From Terramyces sp. JEL0728 (taxonomy: Eukaryota > Chytridiomycota > Chytridiomycetes > Rhizophydiales > Terramycetaceae), in contig JADIIU010000044.1 in the NCBI GenBank assembly GCA_027603945.1, positions 1-64,000 of the forward strand: a DNA stretch of 64,000 bases, read 5' to 3'. Numbering within the stretch: the stretch's first letter is position 1; the number at the start of each line of letters is the position of its first letter. Shown in pieces: positions 1-11,630 of this stretch. A program made the translations under genes and the position numbers. The notes beneath the pieces were generated by a model. The model did not search any database, was not told where the DNA came from, and was given only the letters and a program-made list of their open reading frames with translations.

Positions 1-135
1 CCAAACCAAATGCAATATCAACCAAACCAGAATCCATATCAACAAACCGCTAATCTGGAAACAATGAATGATCAAGAAAAGCAGGTTTATATTCAGAATC
101 TCAGTAATTTATTGCAGCATTTGCAAAAGAAATAA
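1..135 (+). CDS. C-terminal end of a Pro/Gln/Asn-rich protein (partial)
   Basis: The window opens inside a reading frame that runs from base 1 to a TAA at 133-135 and encodes 44 residues. They are rich in Pro, Gln, Asn and Tyr at first (repeated PNQ and YQ-type steps) and end in a short, more helical tail of the type NLLQHLQKK. The composition looks like a low-complexity C-terminus of a larger protein. No family can be assigned from this fragment, and the start lies outside the window. Confidence 0.45.
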   Translation, partial: PNQMQYQPNQNPYQQTANLETMNDQEKQVYIQNLSNLLQHLQKK

Positions 136-633
136 AAAGCTTACCTGCAAAGTATCAACTCTGAACCAAATTGAAAGAAATAATCTTGTTGTAATTTTTC
201 GCATACTTTCTGCATTGTGTGGGATTCAGCATGCGCATGAACGATGCGTGTGAATAATGTACTAAAAAATAAATAACCACGACAAGGAAAGAATCTTTGA
301 AATTAGTAGTGAGGCTTGGGTCGAATCACCTGATTAAAGTGGCTTTTGGAACTTTTTGAAATAAGCTAAAGAAATTATACAAAAATAGTTATTCTATTTT
401 GCTTAGTCTCGCTCATTTTCAGTCCAAAACGAGACATTCATTTCAGTCCCAGAAATGCAGAAATGCAATTATTCGCAATTTTACACCTTGAAAAGTAGTC
501 TGCGCATGAAATGCTTAGTAGTTATATTGTTTTATTCCGGATAGAGTAGACTCAGATTCAGTGATTGAAACTGATTATGATTTCTGCGCCACCAGGCTTT
601 AATTATCCACAAATTGAATCAGCCAAATCTAAA
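136..633. other. Intergenic, no recognised gene
   Basis: About 500 bp between the Q/N-rich end and glucose-6-phosphate isomerase. An ATG at 577 is in frame with the GPI coding sequence and would add 19 residues, so the GPI start could lie there instead of at 634. I see no RNA gene or repeat. Confidence 0.5.
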
Positions 634-2415
<1,782 letters not shown>

Positions 2416-2918
2416 TACAATTTGATTTTTGAAAGTGTGTATGGGTTTGCAGTTAGTGTATTGCAGATATTCGTGCACTCCTGGTTTAATTTTTGATAAT
2501 AGTTATTTCAAGTGACTATTCATCCGCAGACATTCTATTTATGTCTGTTCCCGAAATGTGATTCCTTTACTGTGACACCAAATGACAAAGAACCACCACA
2601 AAAAGTGTGGGATTAACTGCAAATAATGTCAATACATTACAATTCGCTTATTAACTCGGGCATCCAACGAGGATTACCTCACTTTCTGGTTTAAAGAGTG
2701 CAAATTATGGAGATAATTGGTAATCACTGTGTCTGTAGGTCTCTGTAATCCACAGTAATAGAAAGAAATTCTTATTTTTCTGTACTCTTATGTGCTGTGT
2801 CTCTTTAAGCTGTTTTAGGAACTGCTTTTTTGAGTTATTGACACAAACCAATTGACACAAACCGCGCACGAATAGCCACAGCAAGTATAAATACTCTTAA
2901 ATAAATGGCACTATAAAA
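2416..2918. other. Intergenic with the promoter of the Thr-rich gene
   Basis: About 500 bp, with no recognised gene. The only clear element is the TATA box at 2886-2893 that precedes the next gene. Confidence 0.5.
2886..2893 (+). promoter_or_regulatory. TATA box of Thr-rich surface protein 1
   Basis: TATAAATA lies 33 bp before the start codon at 2919. If transcription starts the usual 25-30 bp downstream of a TATA box, the 5' leader is only a few nucleotides long. Confidence 0.55.
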
Positions 2919-3200
2919 ATGAAATTCGCCGTCTTTGCTTCTATCGTCGCTGCTGCTTCCGTTGAAATCACTACTACTGCTGCTACCACTGCTGCTACAA
3001 CCACATCTGCAGCTGAAACTACCACTCCAGTAGTTAAAGTCACCACTACAGCTGCTAGCACAAAAACTAGCGTTCCATGCACCACTACTACTACTCCAGC
3101 CGGTTACAAGACTGCTACTGCTACCAACATTTACAACTCTGCATTTGGAACTTCATTCTCACTTGCTGCTGTAGCTTGTGCATTTGTTGCTGCATTGTAA
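2919..3200 (+). CDS. Small Thr-rich cell-surface protein, probably GPI-anchored
   Basis: A 93-residue, intronless frame beginning MKFAVFASIVAAAS, a short signal peptide. A central stretch is almost entirely Thr/Ala/Val with one Cys (VPCTTTTTP), and the hydrophobic C-terminus SLAAVACAFVAAL follows a small-residue region, the layout of a GPI-anchored wall protein. The next gene (3725-4066) is a clear paralogue, sharing the MKFAV start, the VPCTTT motif and the tail. The Thr-rich body would be O-glycosylated, though the precise role is unknown. The strong TATA box suggests high or regulated expression. Confidence 0.72.
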   Translation: MKFAVFASIVAAASVEITTTAATTAATTTSAAETTTPVVKVTTTAASTKTSVPCTTTTTPAGYKTATATNIYNSAFGTSFSLAAVACAFVAAL

Positions 3201-3724
3201 AAAGTAACTAGAAGTTATGCAATAAATATATTATCTACAATATTACAATGCTGTTTTTAACGTGTATAAACAAGAAATTGCACTGGTAAGGCAAGATACC
3301 GCAACTGTATTAACGAGGCACCGCAGTATTATTAACGAGGTACTATTATATCGAATACAAAGATCAAATCACTAATGGGGTTTTCAGCTTTTTCGATTGG
3401 TGTTTCACTGATGAATCATTTAGGATGAAAAAAGCGTTTTGTGCAACCATCTTTGTGTTCCTAACAGAAAATTAAAATATTAAGGCGTAATGAAAATTGG
3501 ATTCAGTTGGTCTGTCTTGCCGAATTACCAAACAATACAACAGCAAACCACAATCACCGTAGCTGTATTCTATAACAAGCGGTTCTTATCATTTATCACT
3601 GGTTGGCAGAGGACAAAAGACGCCGCTGCCCTTTGAGTTTTTTTTCCTGGGACTTTCCTTTTGCAAAATTGAACGGCCGTGACTATATAAAACCCAACAT
3701 TCAGTATTCTTTTTTATCTTAGAA
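3201..3724. other. Intergenic with a short direct repeat and TATA box
   Basis: No gene seen. Near 3297-3352 a roughly 20-bp unit (an ACCGCA start followed by TATTAACGAGG) occurs twice with small changes. A TATA box at 3684-3691 serves the downstream gene. Confidence 0.45.
3684..3691 (+). promoter_or_regulatory. TATA box of Thr-rich surface protein 2
   Basis: TATATAAA is found 41 bp before the ATG at 3725, again implying a very short 5' leader. Confidence 0.55.
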
Positions 3725-4066
3725 ATGAAATTCGCTGTCGTTGCCTCTGCTGTCGTTGCTCAATACGTTCAAACCACCACTGTTGCACCAACCACCACTG
3801 TCCCATGCACCACCACTGCTGCAGCAACTACCACTGCTCCATGCACCACTGATGCACCAAAAGTTGCAACCACCACCCCATGCGATGTTCCAGTAGTTAC
3901 CACTGATGCACCAAAAGTCCCAGCTTACACTGCTGCCAACAACTACGCAGATGCTCCTGTTGCTACTACCACCAAGGCTGCTTACGGTGGTCCAGTTATT
4001 GCTGGATCTGCTGCTAACGTCGTCTCTGTTGCTGCATTCGTAGCTGCAGCTTTCCTTGCTCTTTAA
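3725..4066 (+). CDS. Small Thr-rich cell-surface protein, paralogue of the preceding gene
   Basis: A 113-residue, intronless frame. It starts MKFAVVASAVVA (signal peptide), then has repeats built from VPCTTT, APCTT, TDAPKV and TPCD units giving four regularly spaced Cys in a Thr/Pro/Ala matrix. It ends in the hydrophobic tail VVSVAAFVAAAFLAL expected of a GPI signal. The TDAPKV unit occurs twice, pointing to internal duplication. It is a tandem paralogue of 2919-3200, probably a wall or coat protein. No enzymatic domain is visible. Confidence 0.72.
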   Translation: MKFAVVASAVVAQYVQTTTVAPTTTVPCTTTAAATTTAPCTTDAPKVATTTPCDVPVVTTDAPKVPAYTAANNYADAPVATTTKAAYGGPVIAGSAANVVSVAAFVAAAFLAL

Positions 4067-4246
4067 ATATAAGTACTGCATGTTTAAATATATATAATAG
4101 AGTTGAATATTTTAAATGTCTTGTTATTTATCTCTGCATTTGCCTGGATTGATACTTTGAAGTGCTTCAGGTAATTTCAGCAAAGTCTGGTATGCATTAT
4201 TGGCAGAGATCTCTGCAGTGAGTAGTCCAATTCGCTCAAATAATGA

Positions 4247-4636
4247 TCAATCCAAGCTATTTATATTATATTCCTGCTGTATCTTTAAATTAAACAAAAC
4301 CATCTGCAATCCGTCTCTGTACTCTATCCCCACTAGTGGAAATTTACTAACCAACAGCCGTTTTTTCATTTCTCTTGTCCAAGTACAAGAGGTAGCGAGT
4401 ATTCCTATTGTTTCTGTCGGCTGAATTGATACCGTTCCCTCCAACTCTCTGATTATATTTGTTGAGATAGTTGCATTTTTACATTGGATTATTACTGGAG
4501 AGTGTTTGAATGAGCCTAGCAAGTCTATGCCTTGGTCGCTCTTTCCTCCTACTCTTGTTATTGCCATGTATCTGGACAGGTATTGCTTTATTTGCAGTTC
4601 ATATAATGCTCCTTTTTGTACAGATGAGATTTTCAT
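4247..4636 (-). CDS. RRG7-like protein (Mrr/PD-(D/E)xK nuclease fold, DUF2034), with an in-frame TGA
   Basis: Starting at MKISSVQKG (ATG at 4636) the frame gives 129 residues with a restriction-endonuclease-like core: KGALYELQIKQYL, GGKSDQGIDLLG (catalytic Asp) and PVIIQCKN (catalytic Q-x-K). This matches the fungal mitochondrial Rrg7/DUF2034 family, which is needed for respiratory growth in yeast. The frame stops at TGA (4247-4249), but the same frame stays open for 40 more codons to a TAA at 4124-4126. Those codons read like protein (LFERIGLLTAEIS...LLKLPEALQSI). The TGA may be read through, be a recent lesion, or hide an unseen intron. The frame also extends upstream of the ATG without another ATG. 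Confidence 0.7.
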   Translation of the reverse strand: MKISSVQKGALYELQIKQYLSRYMAITRVGGKSDQGIDLLGSFKHSPVIIQCKNATISTNIIRELEGTVSIQPTETIGILATSCTWTREMKKRLLVSKFPLVGIEYRDGLQMVLFNLKIQQEYNINSLD

Positions 4637-4719
4637 TTTGGCAATTTCCTGGTATATTTTATGGACTATGATATTGCTATTCGGAAGTATATTTAAAAGT
4701 AACAGTGTATACAATCACG

Positions 4720-4805
4720 GTACCATTCTACTGTACCATTCTACCGTACCATTCCACTATACAGTCTCGGTAACAGTGTACTATTCCACTGTACAATCCC
4801 GGTAA
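4720..4805. repeat. Short degenerate direct repeats between divergent genes
   Basis: Units of about 12 bp of the form GTACCATTCTAC occur three times from 4720. They are followed by two copies of a longer unit built on CGGTAACAG and CACTGTACAAT. They fill the space between the Rrg7-like gene (minus) and the LRR gene (plus). Function unknown. Confidence 0.55.
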
Positions 4806-4904
4806 CAGCAGAGTAGAATGGCAATACAAATCAACTCGCACAATTACAGTCAACTGGATAGCAAATATTAATTATGAAAAAAGTGAAACTCTTTGTTTCA
4901 CAAA

Positions 4905-5558
4905 ATGGATGACTGTGAAGCACTACAATCCCTTTACCAATCATTAAACTACATAAAAGTAAATGAAACTTGCTGCTCATCTTACGGAATAAGTTGCACA
5001 AATGGAAGAATAACACAAATTCAACTGCAAAACAAATCATTGAATGGAACACTGCCATCAATAGGATTGAATTTGACTGTATTAGATTTGTCTGGTAACC
5101 CAATAACAGGTACAGTTCCAGTCATTGGTTCTCTTGTCTCATTGTATTTGAATAGTACGAGTATAAGTGGTTCAATACCACCACAGCTAGGATCAACGAA
5201 ATTGCAATACATTTACTTGCAAAACACTTTGATTACCGGAACTATTCCAGATGAACTAGGCAACCTCGACCTACAAATGCTCAACCTGACAAACACTAAA
5301 CTAACACCTGGCTCACCAATACCAAACTCAATCACACAATTACCGCATTTCAAGGATTTCGCAATCAATGCTAGTTCAATGATTGATTTTGGAAAGATTT
5401 GGATCATTTCTGGTGCTGTTGTTTTGATTGTTTTGGTTATTATTGGCATTGGGTTGATTCTATTCTTTTGCTCAAAGCGTGGTCATGAACACATAGATGA
5501 TAAAGTGTCTGTAATTAGTGGGAGTACTGCTGTTGAATCAATAGAATTAGAATTGTAA
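4905..5558 (+). CDS. Leucine-rich-repeat single-pass membrane protein
   Basis: From the first ATG of the open frame (4905) the product has 217 residues. The N-terminus carries a Cys-pair cap (NETCCSSYGISCTNG) like the caps of plant-type LRR proteins. About five LRRs of the LxGTIP/ITGTVP/ISGSIP type follow, then a transmembrane helix near residues 165-190 (GAVVLIVLVIIGIGLILFF) and a short acidic tail. A cell-surface receptor or adhesin role is inferred. No signal peptide is encoded in this frame, and an in-frame TGA lies just upstream, so an unrecognised upstream exon may supply it. No kinase domain follows. Confidence 0.75.
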   Translation: MDDCEALQSLYQSLNYIKVNETCCSSYGISCTNGRITQIQLQNKSLNGTLPSIGLNLTVLDLSGNPITGTVPVIGSLVSLYLNSTSISGSIPPQLGSTKLQYIYLQNTLITGTIPDELGNLDLQMLNLTNTKLTPGSPIPNSITQLPHFKDFAINASSMIDFGKIWIISGAVVLIVLVIIGIGLILFFCSKRGHEHIDDKVSVISGSTAVESIELEL

Positions 5559-5889
5559 TAAAAAATGTAACATTTGCTCTTATTATGGTAGTGCTCTCAT
5601 TATAGTAGCACTGCATGCTCGTACTGCTCTCATTATAGTAGTGCTCTCATTATGGTAGCACTGATCTCAATGAGAACTTATACACCATTTCAAAGCACAT
5701 TGAATAAAGTTGCATCAGAAAGATTGTAATGTGAATGAATGGTTTGATATCATTACTTTTTGTTCTAGATTGCAGAATTCGCTCTTCATCATTTGCAACA
5801 AAAAAAAAAAGATTTTCTCCTCGTTTTATACCAGTCACGTGTATTAATGCTCAACAGTAAAAAGATAAATGTACTTGAAAATATATTGC
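5559..5889. other. Intergenic between LRR gene and CYRI, with repeats
   Basis: About 330 bp holding the 17-bp repeats described at 5575-5664. The rest shows no gene. Confidence 0.5.
5575..5664. repeat. Interrupted tandem repeat, about 17-bp unit
   Basis: Four copies of GCTCTCATTATAGTAGT with single-base changes. The second and third copies are separated by a short insert. The array lies just 3' of the LRR gene stop codon. Confidence 0.7.
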
Positions 5890-6923
5890 TCATACTAGTA
5901 GCTGCTTGGTTGATTTAGGGGTGGTTTCAGCATTCAAATGGACTGTGCTGAATTTAACAACATTGAGCAATGGGTTTGTATCATTGCCGCCATACTGTTG
6001 AATAGTCTTGACAGAAGCTTTAATCTACATTAATACTACTTACATTGATTTTGGAATCCTTTGCAAAGGCTCCGATTGGATCAATGTGGTCGTGGAATAA
6101 AATTGAGGCAACCATTATTCGTAAAAATAAAGCGTCTCCATGAGGTTGGGTTTGTTGCTTGGATACTTTGTTGTATGAGACACCAGCTAGAATAGCAAAG
6201 CAATCCGAAACAAAATCAACTTTTAATTGACGCTAAATTAATAAATATTACCATAGTTATACCAGCACTAACACTGTCAATCAACGCTTTTGTGACAGGA
6301 TTGGAATGAGCGAAAAACAAGGACATTCTATTTGCCAATTCATCAGAAACAATATTCCCAGAGTTTGAATTTGACATTTTCATTCTAGAAACAGTTCTAC
6401 GATAATAAGAGAAATCATTTTGAATATTAGGATTTCCCATCTACATTAAAAAAAAGTACTTTTAAAAGATCAAATTGGATAGCAAAATTGAGGATTAATG
6501 CAGTTTGGAAAGCAGTAGCTTGATATTTTTCAAAATTGACTATTGGATCCTGAGAACACAAGAAACCCAATACTTTTGGGAATAGCTGTTCCAATTGCTG
6601 TGCGAATTCGTAATATTCCTTTAATTTAGCAACGCAAGGGATGACTGCTTCCCACGCTTGATCATCATTCTGTTTGCTAGGGCTGGATATCGCCTAAATT
6701 AAACAGTATTACTTGACGAATAAATTCACCGCATCCAGTGTATTTCTCAATTGATTCGATATATTCCTTGTAACTTTTAGCTGCTTGCGCACACTGTTGG
6801 TAGATTTGTTGTTCGTCAGGCGTCGGTTGAGCTATATTAATAAAAAGTACCATTAAAGTCAATTGGGATGTCGATTGGGTTGGCTTCTCCTTGGCCCTTG
6901 AGTATTGATAATAATATTCCCAT
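5890..6923 (-). CDS. CYRI (CYFIP-related Rac1 interactor, FAM49/DUF1394)
   Basis: Binds active Rac1 and restrains the SCAR/WAVE complex that drives Arp2/3 actin protrusion. Exons (minus strand) 6851-6923, 6713-6831, 6460-6693, 6252-6440, 6044-6232 and 5890-6024 join to 312 residues, close to animal FAM49 proteins. All five introns are exactly 19 nt. Conserved parts are MGILLSIL with Gly2 for N-myristoylation, the diagnostic NPNIQNDFSYYRRTVSR, ELANRMSLF and DHIDPIGAFAKDSKI. The family is absent from yeasts, so this points to an organism with Rac-WAVE-type motility. Identification is secure and the frame closes perfectly. Confidence 0.95.
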
Positions 6924-7062
6924 TGGTAAAGTTGGATTCTATTTTGCGTGGATGAAAAGGCGCCTCAGTCACACCTGTCACAATTTACTTTTTGATGTAA
7001 ACTCTACTTTTAGAGCACTGTATTAGAGAAGTGTTTATGGCAGAGTTGGCAGGTAGCAGTAA

Positions 7063-7155
7063 TACCTGGCTGCCACAATGAGCAATCAGTTAAAGTAAAT
7101 ACCTGGTTGCCACAATGAGCAATTAGTTAAAGTAAGTACCTGGCTGCCACAATAG
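7063..7155. repeat. 37-bp tandem repeat, 2.5 copies
   Basis: Copies at 7063-7099 and 7100-7136 with a partial copy at 7137-7155, each beginning TACCTGGCTGCCACAATG and differing at only a few bases. The array sits between CYRI (start 6923) and the SLX9 stop (7184). Confidence 0.8.
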
Positions 7156-7183
7156 TATACAATAAAAGTAATACAAACATTAT

Positions 7184-7480
7184 TTATTTAGGAATGGTAT
7201 TCATCAAATGCAGCTGAATAGCTTGCAGCGGATCAGATTTAAACTCTTTCAACTCCAAGATTTTACCAAACCTCGCCATTTCCTGCATCCTCAAATTCTT
7301 TTTCGATATTCCTCGCTCTTGTTTCTTTTCCTCTTTGATTTCAGGGATTGCAGATTGTAGTTCTTTGATTGTGGAGAGAATTGATTCTTGCTTTTTTGGT
7401 TTTATTGGCTTTAGCAAGTGTCTGCTTGGCTTTTTTCGGTCTTTTTTTGCTATTCTATTGGTTTTTGTTTTCATTTGCAT
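7184..7480 (-). CDS. SLX9: Ribosome biogenesis protein Slx9-like
   Basis: A 98-residue, single-exon, Lys-rich protein. The C-terminal half has the Slx9/FAM207 pattern: a basic SKKNLRMQE stretch, then FGKILELKEFKSDPLQAIQL and HLMNT. In yeast Slx9 acts in pre-40S processing and export. The basic N-terminus suits nucleolar localisation. It is divergently placed from enolase. Short length limits certainty, but the FxxDPLxAIxxHLxNT tail is diagnostic. Confidence 0.75.
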   Translation of the reverse strand: MQMKTKTNRIAKKDRKKPSRHLLKPIKPKKQESILSTIKELQSAIPEIKEEKKQERGISKKNLRMQEMARFGKILELKEFKSDPLQAIQLHLMNTIPK

Positions 7481-7943
7481 GTAGAATTGAAAAAAAAATC
7501 ATAGACGACTTGTTAATTTTGTGTATACTGAGATGATCATTTGCAATGCGAGATTAGCTGCAATTGAAGTAATGCGAATTCAATTGCTCTGAAAATATTC
7601 AATCAACACTGCATAAAATACCCGCAAAAACATACCCAACGCTTCAAACCGAGTAGAAGCCAAGATACAATAAACTAATGCGCATTGCATTGCCAAAACT
7701 CAATCATATGCCTGTTGAAAATCACATGAAGCACGAAAACGGAATGTAAAATTTCAATACCCCGCAAACAAGAAAAAAATACTAGAAATGCAAATAAACC
7801 GGATTCATAAGAAATACTAGAGACCCTAGCCATGCTGAGTGATTGCGCACCTTCCTTTTTAGTTAAATTAAAGGCAACACAAATCTCCTATCACTTGTGG
7901 CTGAGAGTATAAATTTGACTGCGATTTTCTTAATCTACTGAAA
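7481..7943. other. Divergent intergenic region SLX9/enolase
   Basis: 463 bp between the Slx9 and enolase start codons. It contains the enolase TATA box at 7908-7913. No other element could be assigned. Confidence 0.5.
7908..7913 (+). promoter_or_regulatory. TATA box of enolase
   Basis: TATAAA lies 36 bp upstream of the enolase ATG (7944). The spacing leaves room for only about 5-10 nt of 5' leader. Confidence 0.55.
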
Positions 7944-9305
<1,362 letters not shown>

Positions 9306-9405
9306 TTATAAATAAACTTTACTGGTTTATAGTAGTCTTTTGTTCTTTACATTATCCGCCAGAAAGAGTTGACTGGATAATAAGGATGAGAAAACTGACA
9401 CCAAT

Positions 9406-10441
9406 TTATTTCTTTTTCATTCCATGAGCGTTATTACGGTGAAAGTTCCAAGCAGTTTCAACAATTGAATCAATGGTATTGTACTGCTTCTTCCAGCCCA
9501 ACACAGTTTCTGCTTTTTCAGAAGAAGCAATCAATCTATCTGGATCGCCAGCGCGTCTGTAATTAACAAAACACACCTTTCTTTAACAATTGCTGGTATA
9601 GGATGGCCAGTTACTCTTCTTGCAGCTTCGATGATTTCTTTAACAGAGTACCCTTTGCCTGACCCAAGATTGAATCTGGCAGATGCGTCGTTCTTGACCA
9701 TGTACTCTAGAGCTTTGATATGGGCTGTTGCAAGATCGGTTACGTGGACATAGTCTCTAATACAGGTTCCATCAGGTGTATTGTAGTCATCTCCAAAGAT
9801 ATATACTTGTTCTCTCTTTCCTAGAGGCACTTGAAGTACGATAGGAATCAAGTGAGATTCAGGCTCGTGGTCCTCGCCTAAATCACCAGCTGCATCTGCT
9901 CCACAAGCGTTGAAATACCGCAAACAGACATATCTCAATCCAAACGCTTTATCGCACCATTTCAGGATATTCTCAACCGCCAGTTTTGTATCCCCATAAG
10001 GATTGATTGGCATGGTTCTATCATCAGCTTCAATCGGCATCTTTTCTGGCATACCAAACAATGCTGCAGTGGATGAGAAAATGAAATACTTGGTCAGCTA
10101 AAAACTACTTTAACTTTGAATTTCTGCATGGTTTGTAATAACGTGATAGTTCCAGAGACATTGTTTTCGTAATATTTCAATGGATCCGCACAGCTTTCGC
10201 CAACTTCGATTGAAGCACTGAAATGGAAGACCGCTTCCGGTTGATGTTTCGTAAACACACGCTCCAAATCGTTCTTGTTTCTAATATCACCAATCTCCAA
10301 AGTAACAGAGGACGGCACTGATTCTGCGTGTCCCTTGGATAAATTATCCATAATAACCACAGTGTAGTTTGGTGATTTTGTAATTTCCCGTACCAGATGG
10401 CTGCCAATGTATCCTGCTCCTCCACAAACCAGAACCTTCAT
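9406..10441 (-). CDS. GALE: UDP-glucose 4-epimerase
   Basis: Interconverts UDP-glucose and UDP-galactose (Leloir pathway). Exons (minus) 10109-10441, 9577-10088 and 9406-9556 give 331 residues. The start at 10441 is set by the NAD-binding [16 protein letters not shown]; the upstream open frame is not coding. Further motifs are [19 protein letters not shown], the YxxxK pair in [34 protein letters not shown] residues and GSGKGYSV. The two introns are 20 nt; the second begins GTGTGT rather than GTA. There is no mutarotase domain, so it is the short single-domain type rather than the yeast Gal10 fusion. Confidence 0.96.
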
Positions 10442-10640
10442 TAGAAATTTTGTACTTTCATGTTTAAATTTAAAAAAGATTTGGGAATGTATAAAGCCAC
10501 GTTTATGATTCCAAAATATTCGTTTGTGCAAGGGCTCATTTCTTGGAGACCGAAAGAGTTATTAAGATCCCAGCGGTAAACACCAAATTTGTGATGAGCA
10601 ACCAGCTGCGTGCTATTTACAGGATTGACACAAAACGATT

Positions 10641-11492
10641 TTATTGAAAGAGATGCTGGACTTCCCTTGCCCACTGTTCAACAGTAGTCCATTTGTCGCC
10701 AATGAGATTACCAACGTCTTGTGTGTATGGAGTGCCTTTGGCGCCTTCCCTTTCTAAAAAGAATGCAAATTGCTTGACGAAAGACGGTGCCTGTAGCTCT
10801 GCAGCAGGAATAACCTGAAAATCAAATTTCTTCCATTCTTTCTGGAAAATATTGAAAATATCAGTGACGGTTAGTTGCTGGGGTCCATTCATTTCATAAT
10901 GTTTACCGTGATGCTTTCCTGGTCCTTCTATCAAACAAACCGCTGCGCATTCTCCAATATCCCGAGTGTGTACTGGAGACAAGACATAATTTGGTATTTT
11001 GACTGTCCCTCCATTGTTGATGAGATCTCTGTACATTAAAAGGTTGGAAATAAAGTATCCTCCTCTCAATACTGTCCATTTCAAGCCGCGTTCAACTTCC
11101 AGCTTTTCCAGCAATGCTTCCGATTCGATAAACCGATTTGCAATTTCGGAAATGACTTTTGGCTGGTGAACAGTCCAACTTCCAACCAGTACTATGTATT
11201 CCACACCTTGATCCACTGCTTCTTGAATCATTTGACAAGTCATGACTGAATCGTTTTTGAATCCTTCCTTATGATCGTGGGGAGTTACAATTAAAGCACT
11301 TTTCATTCCATTGAATGCTTTCTTTAAATCCTCCTTGTTCATTGCATCAATATTGGATAAAATATGTTTTGATGGAAGGTCTTTTGGAGTACGGACGCAA
11401 CAACGAACTGGAACATTGAGCTCTGATAGTCTGGTGACGCAAGCAGATCCTGAATTTGATCCGGCTGGAATTACTGCAATTTTCGGTTCCAT
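10641..11492 (-). CDS. NmrA-like atypical short-chain dehydrogenase
   Basis: A 283-residue, intronless protein. An N-terminal Rossmann strand (IAVIPAGSNSGSACV) is followed by a CCVRTPKD-type NADP-sensing Arg, MKSALIVTPHD, VLVGSWTV and LRGGYFISNLLMYRD, the NmrA/quinone-oxidoreductase-like pattern. Such proteins sense or use NAD(P) and include regulators and azoreductase-like enzymes. The glycine motif is altered (PAGSNSGSA for GATGxxG) and no catalytic YxxxK is evident, so a sensor role is possible. It lies upstream of GALE on the same strand (200 bp apart) and divergent from the RBM25-like gene. Confidence 0.8.
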   Translation of the reverse strand: MEPKIAVIPAGSNSGSACVTRLSELNVPVRCCVRTPKDLPSKHILSNIDAMNKEDLKKAFNGMKSALIVTPHDHKEGFKNDSVMTCQMIQEAVDQGVEYIVLVGSWTVHQPKVISEIANRFIESEALLEKLEVERGLKWTVLRGGYFISNLLMYRDLINNGGTVKIPNYVLSPVHTRDIGECAAVCLIEGPGKHHGKHYEMNGPQQLTVTDIFNIFQKEWKKFDFQVIPAAELQAPSFVKQFAFFLEREGAKGTPYTQDVGNLIGDKWTTVEQWAREVQHLFQ

Positions 11493-11630
11493 GAGATTTG
11501 TTTTGCAAGTTGAAAAAAATATACAGTAGTTGAAATTCTGGATTCGTATCTCTCTGTATTGGTAATGGCAGAAGCATAGTCATTGGATCCATGCTACTTG
11601 TAATTTAGAATTTTTTTTCTAGATCTCGAA

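Noticed and set aside
300..335. GGGTCGAATC resembling a tRNA B box
   Set aside because: No cloverleaf can be drawn around it.
3719..4081. Minus-strand Ser/Gly-rich frame opposite the Thr-rich gene
   Set aside because: Its composition is a direct by-product of the repetitive ACC/GCT codons on the plus strand, which has the TATA box and signal peptide.
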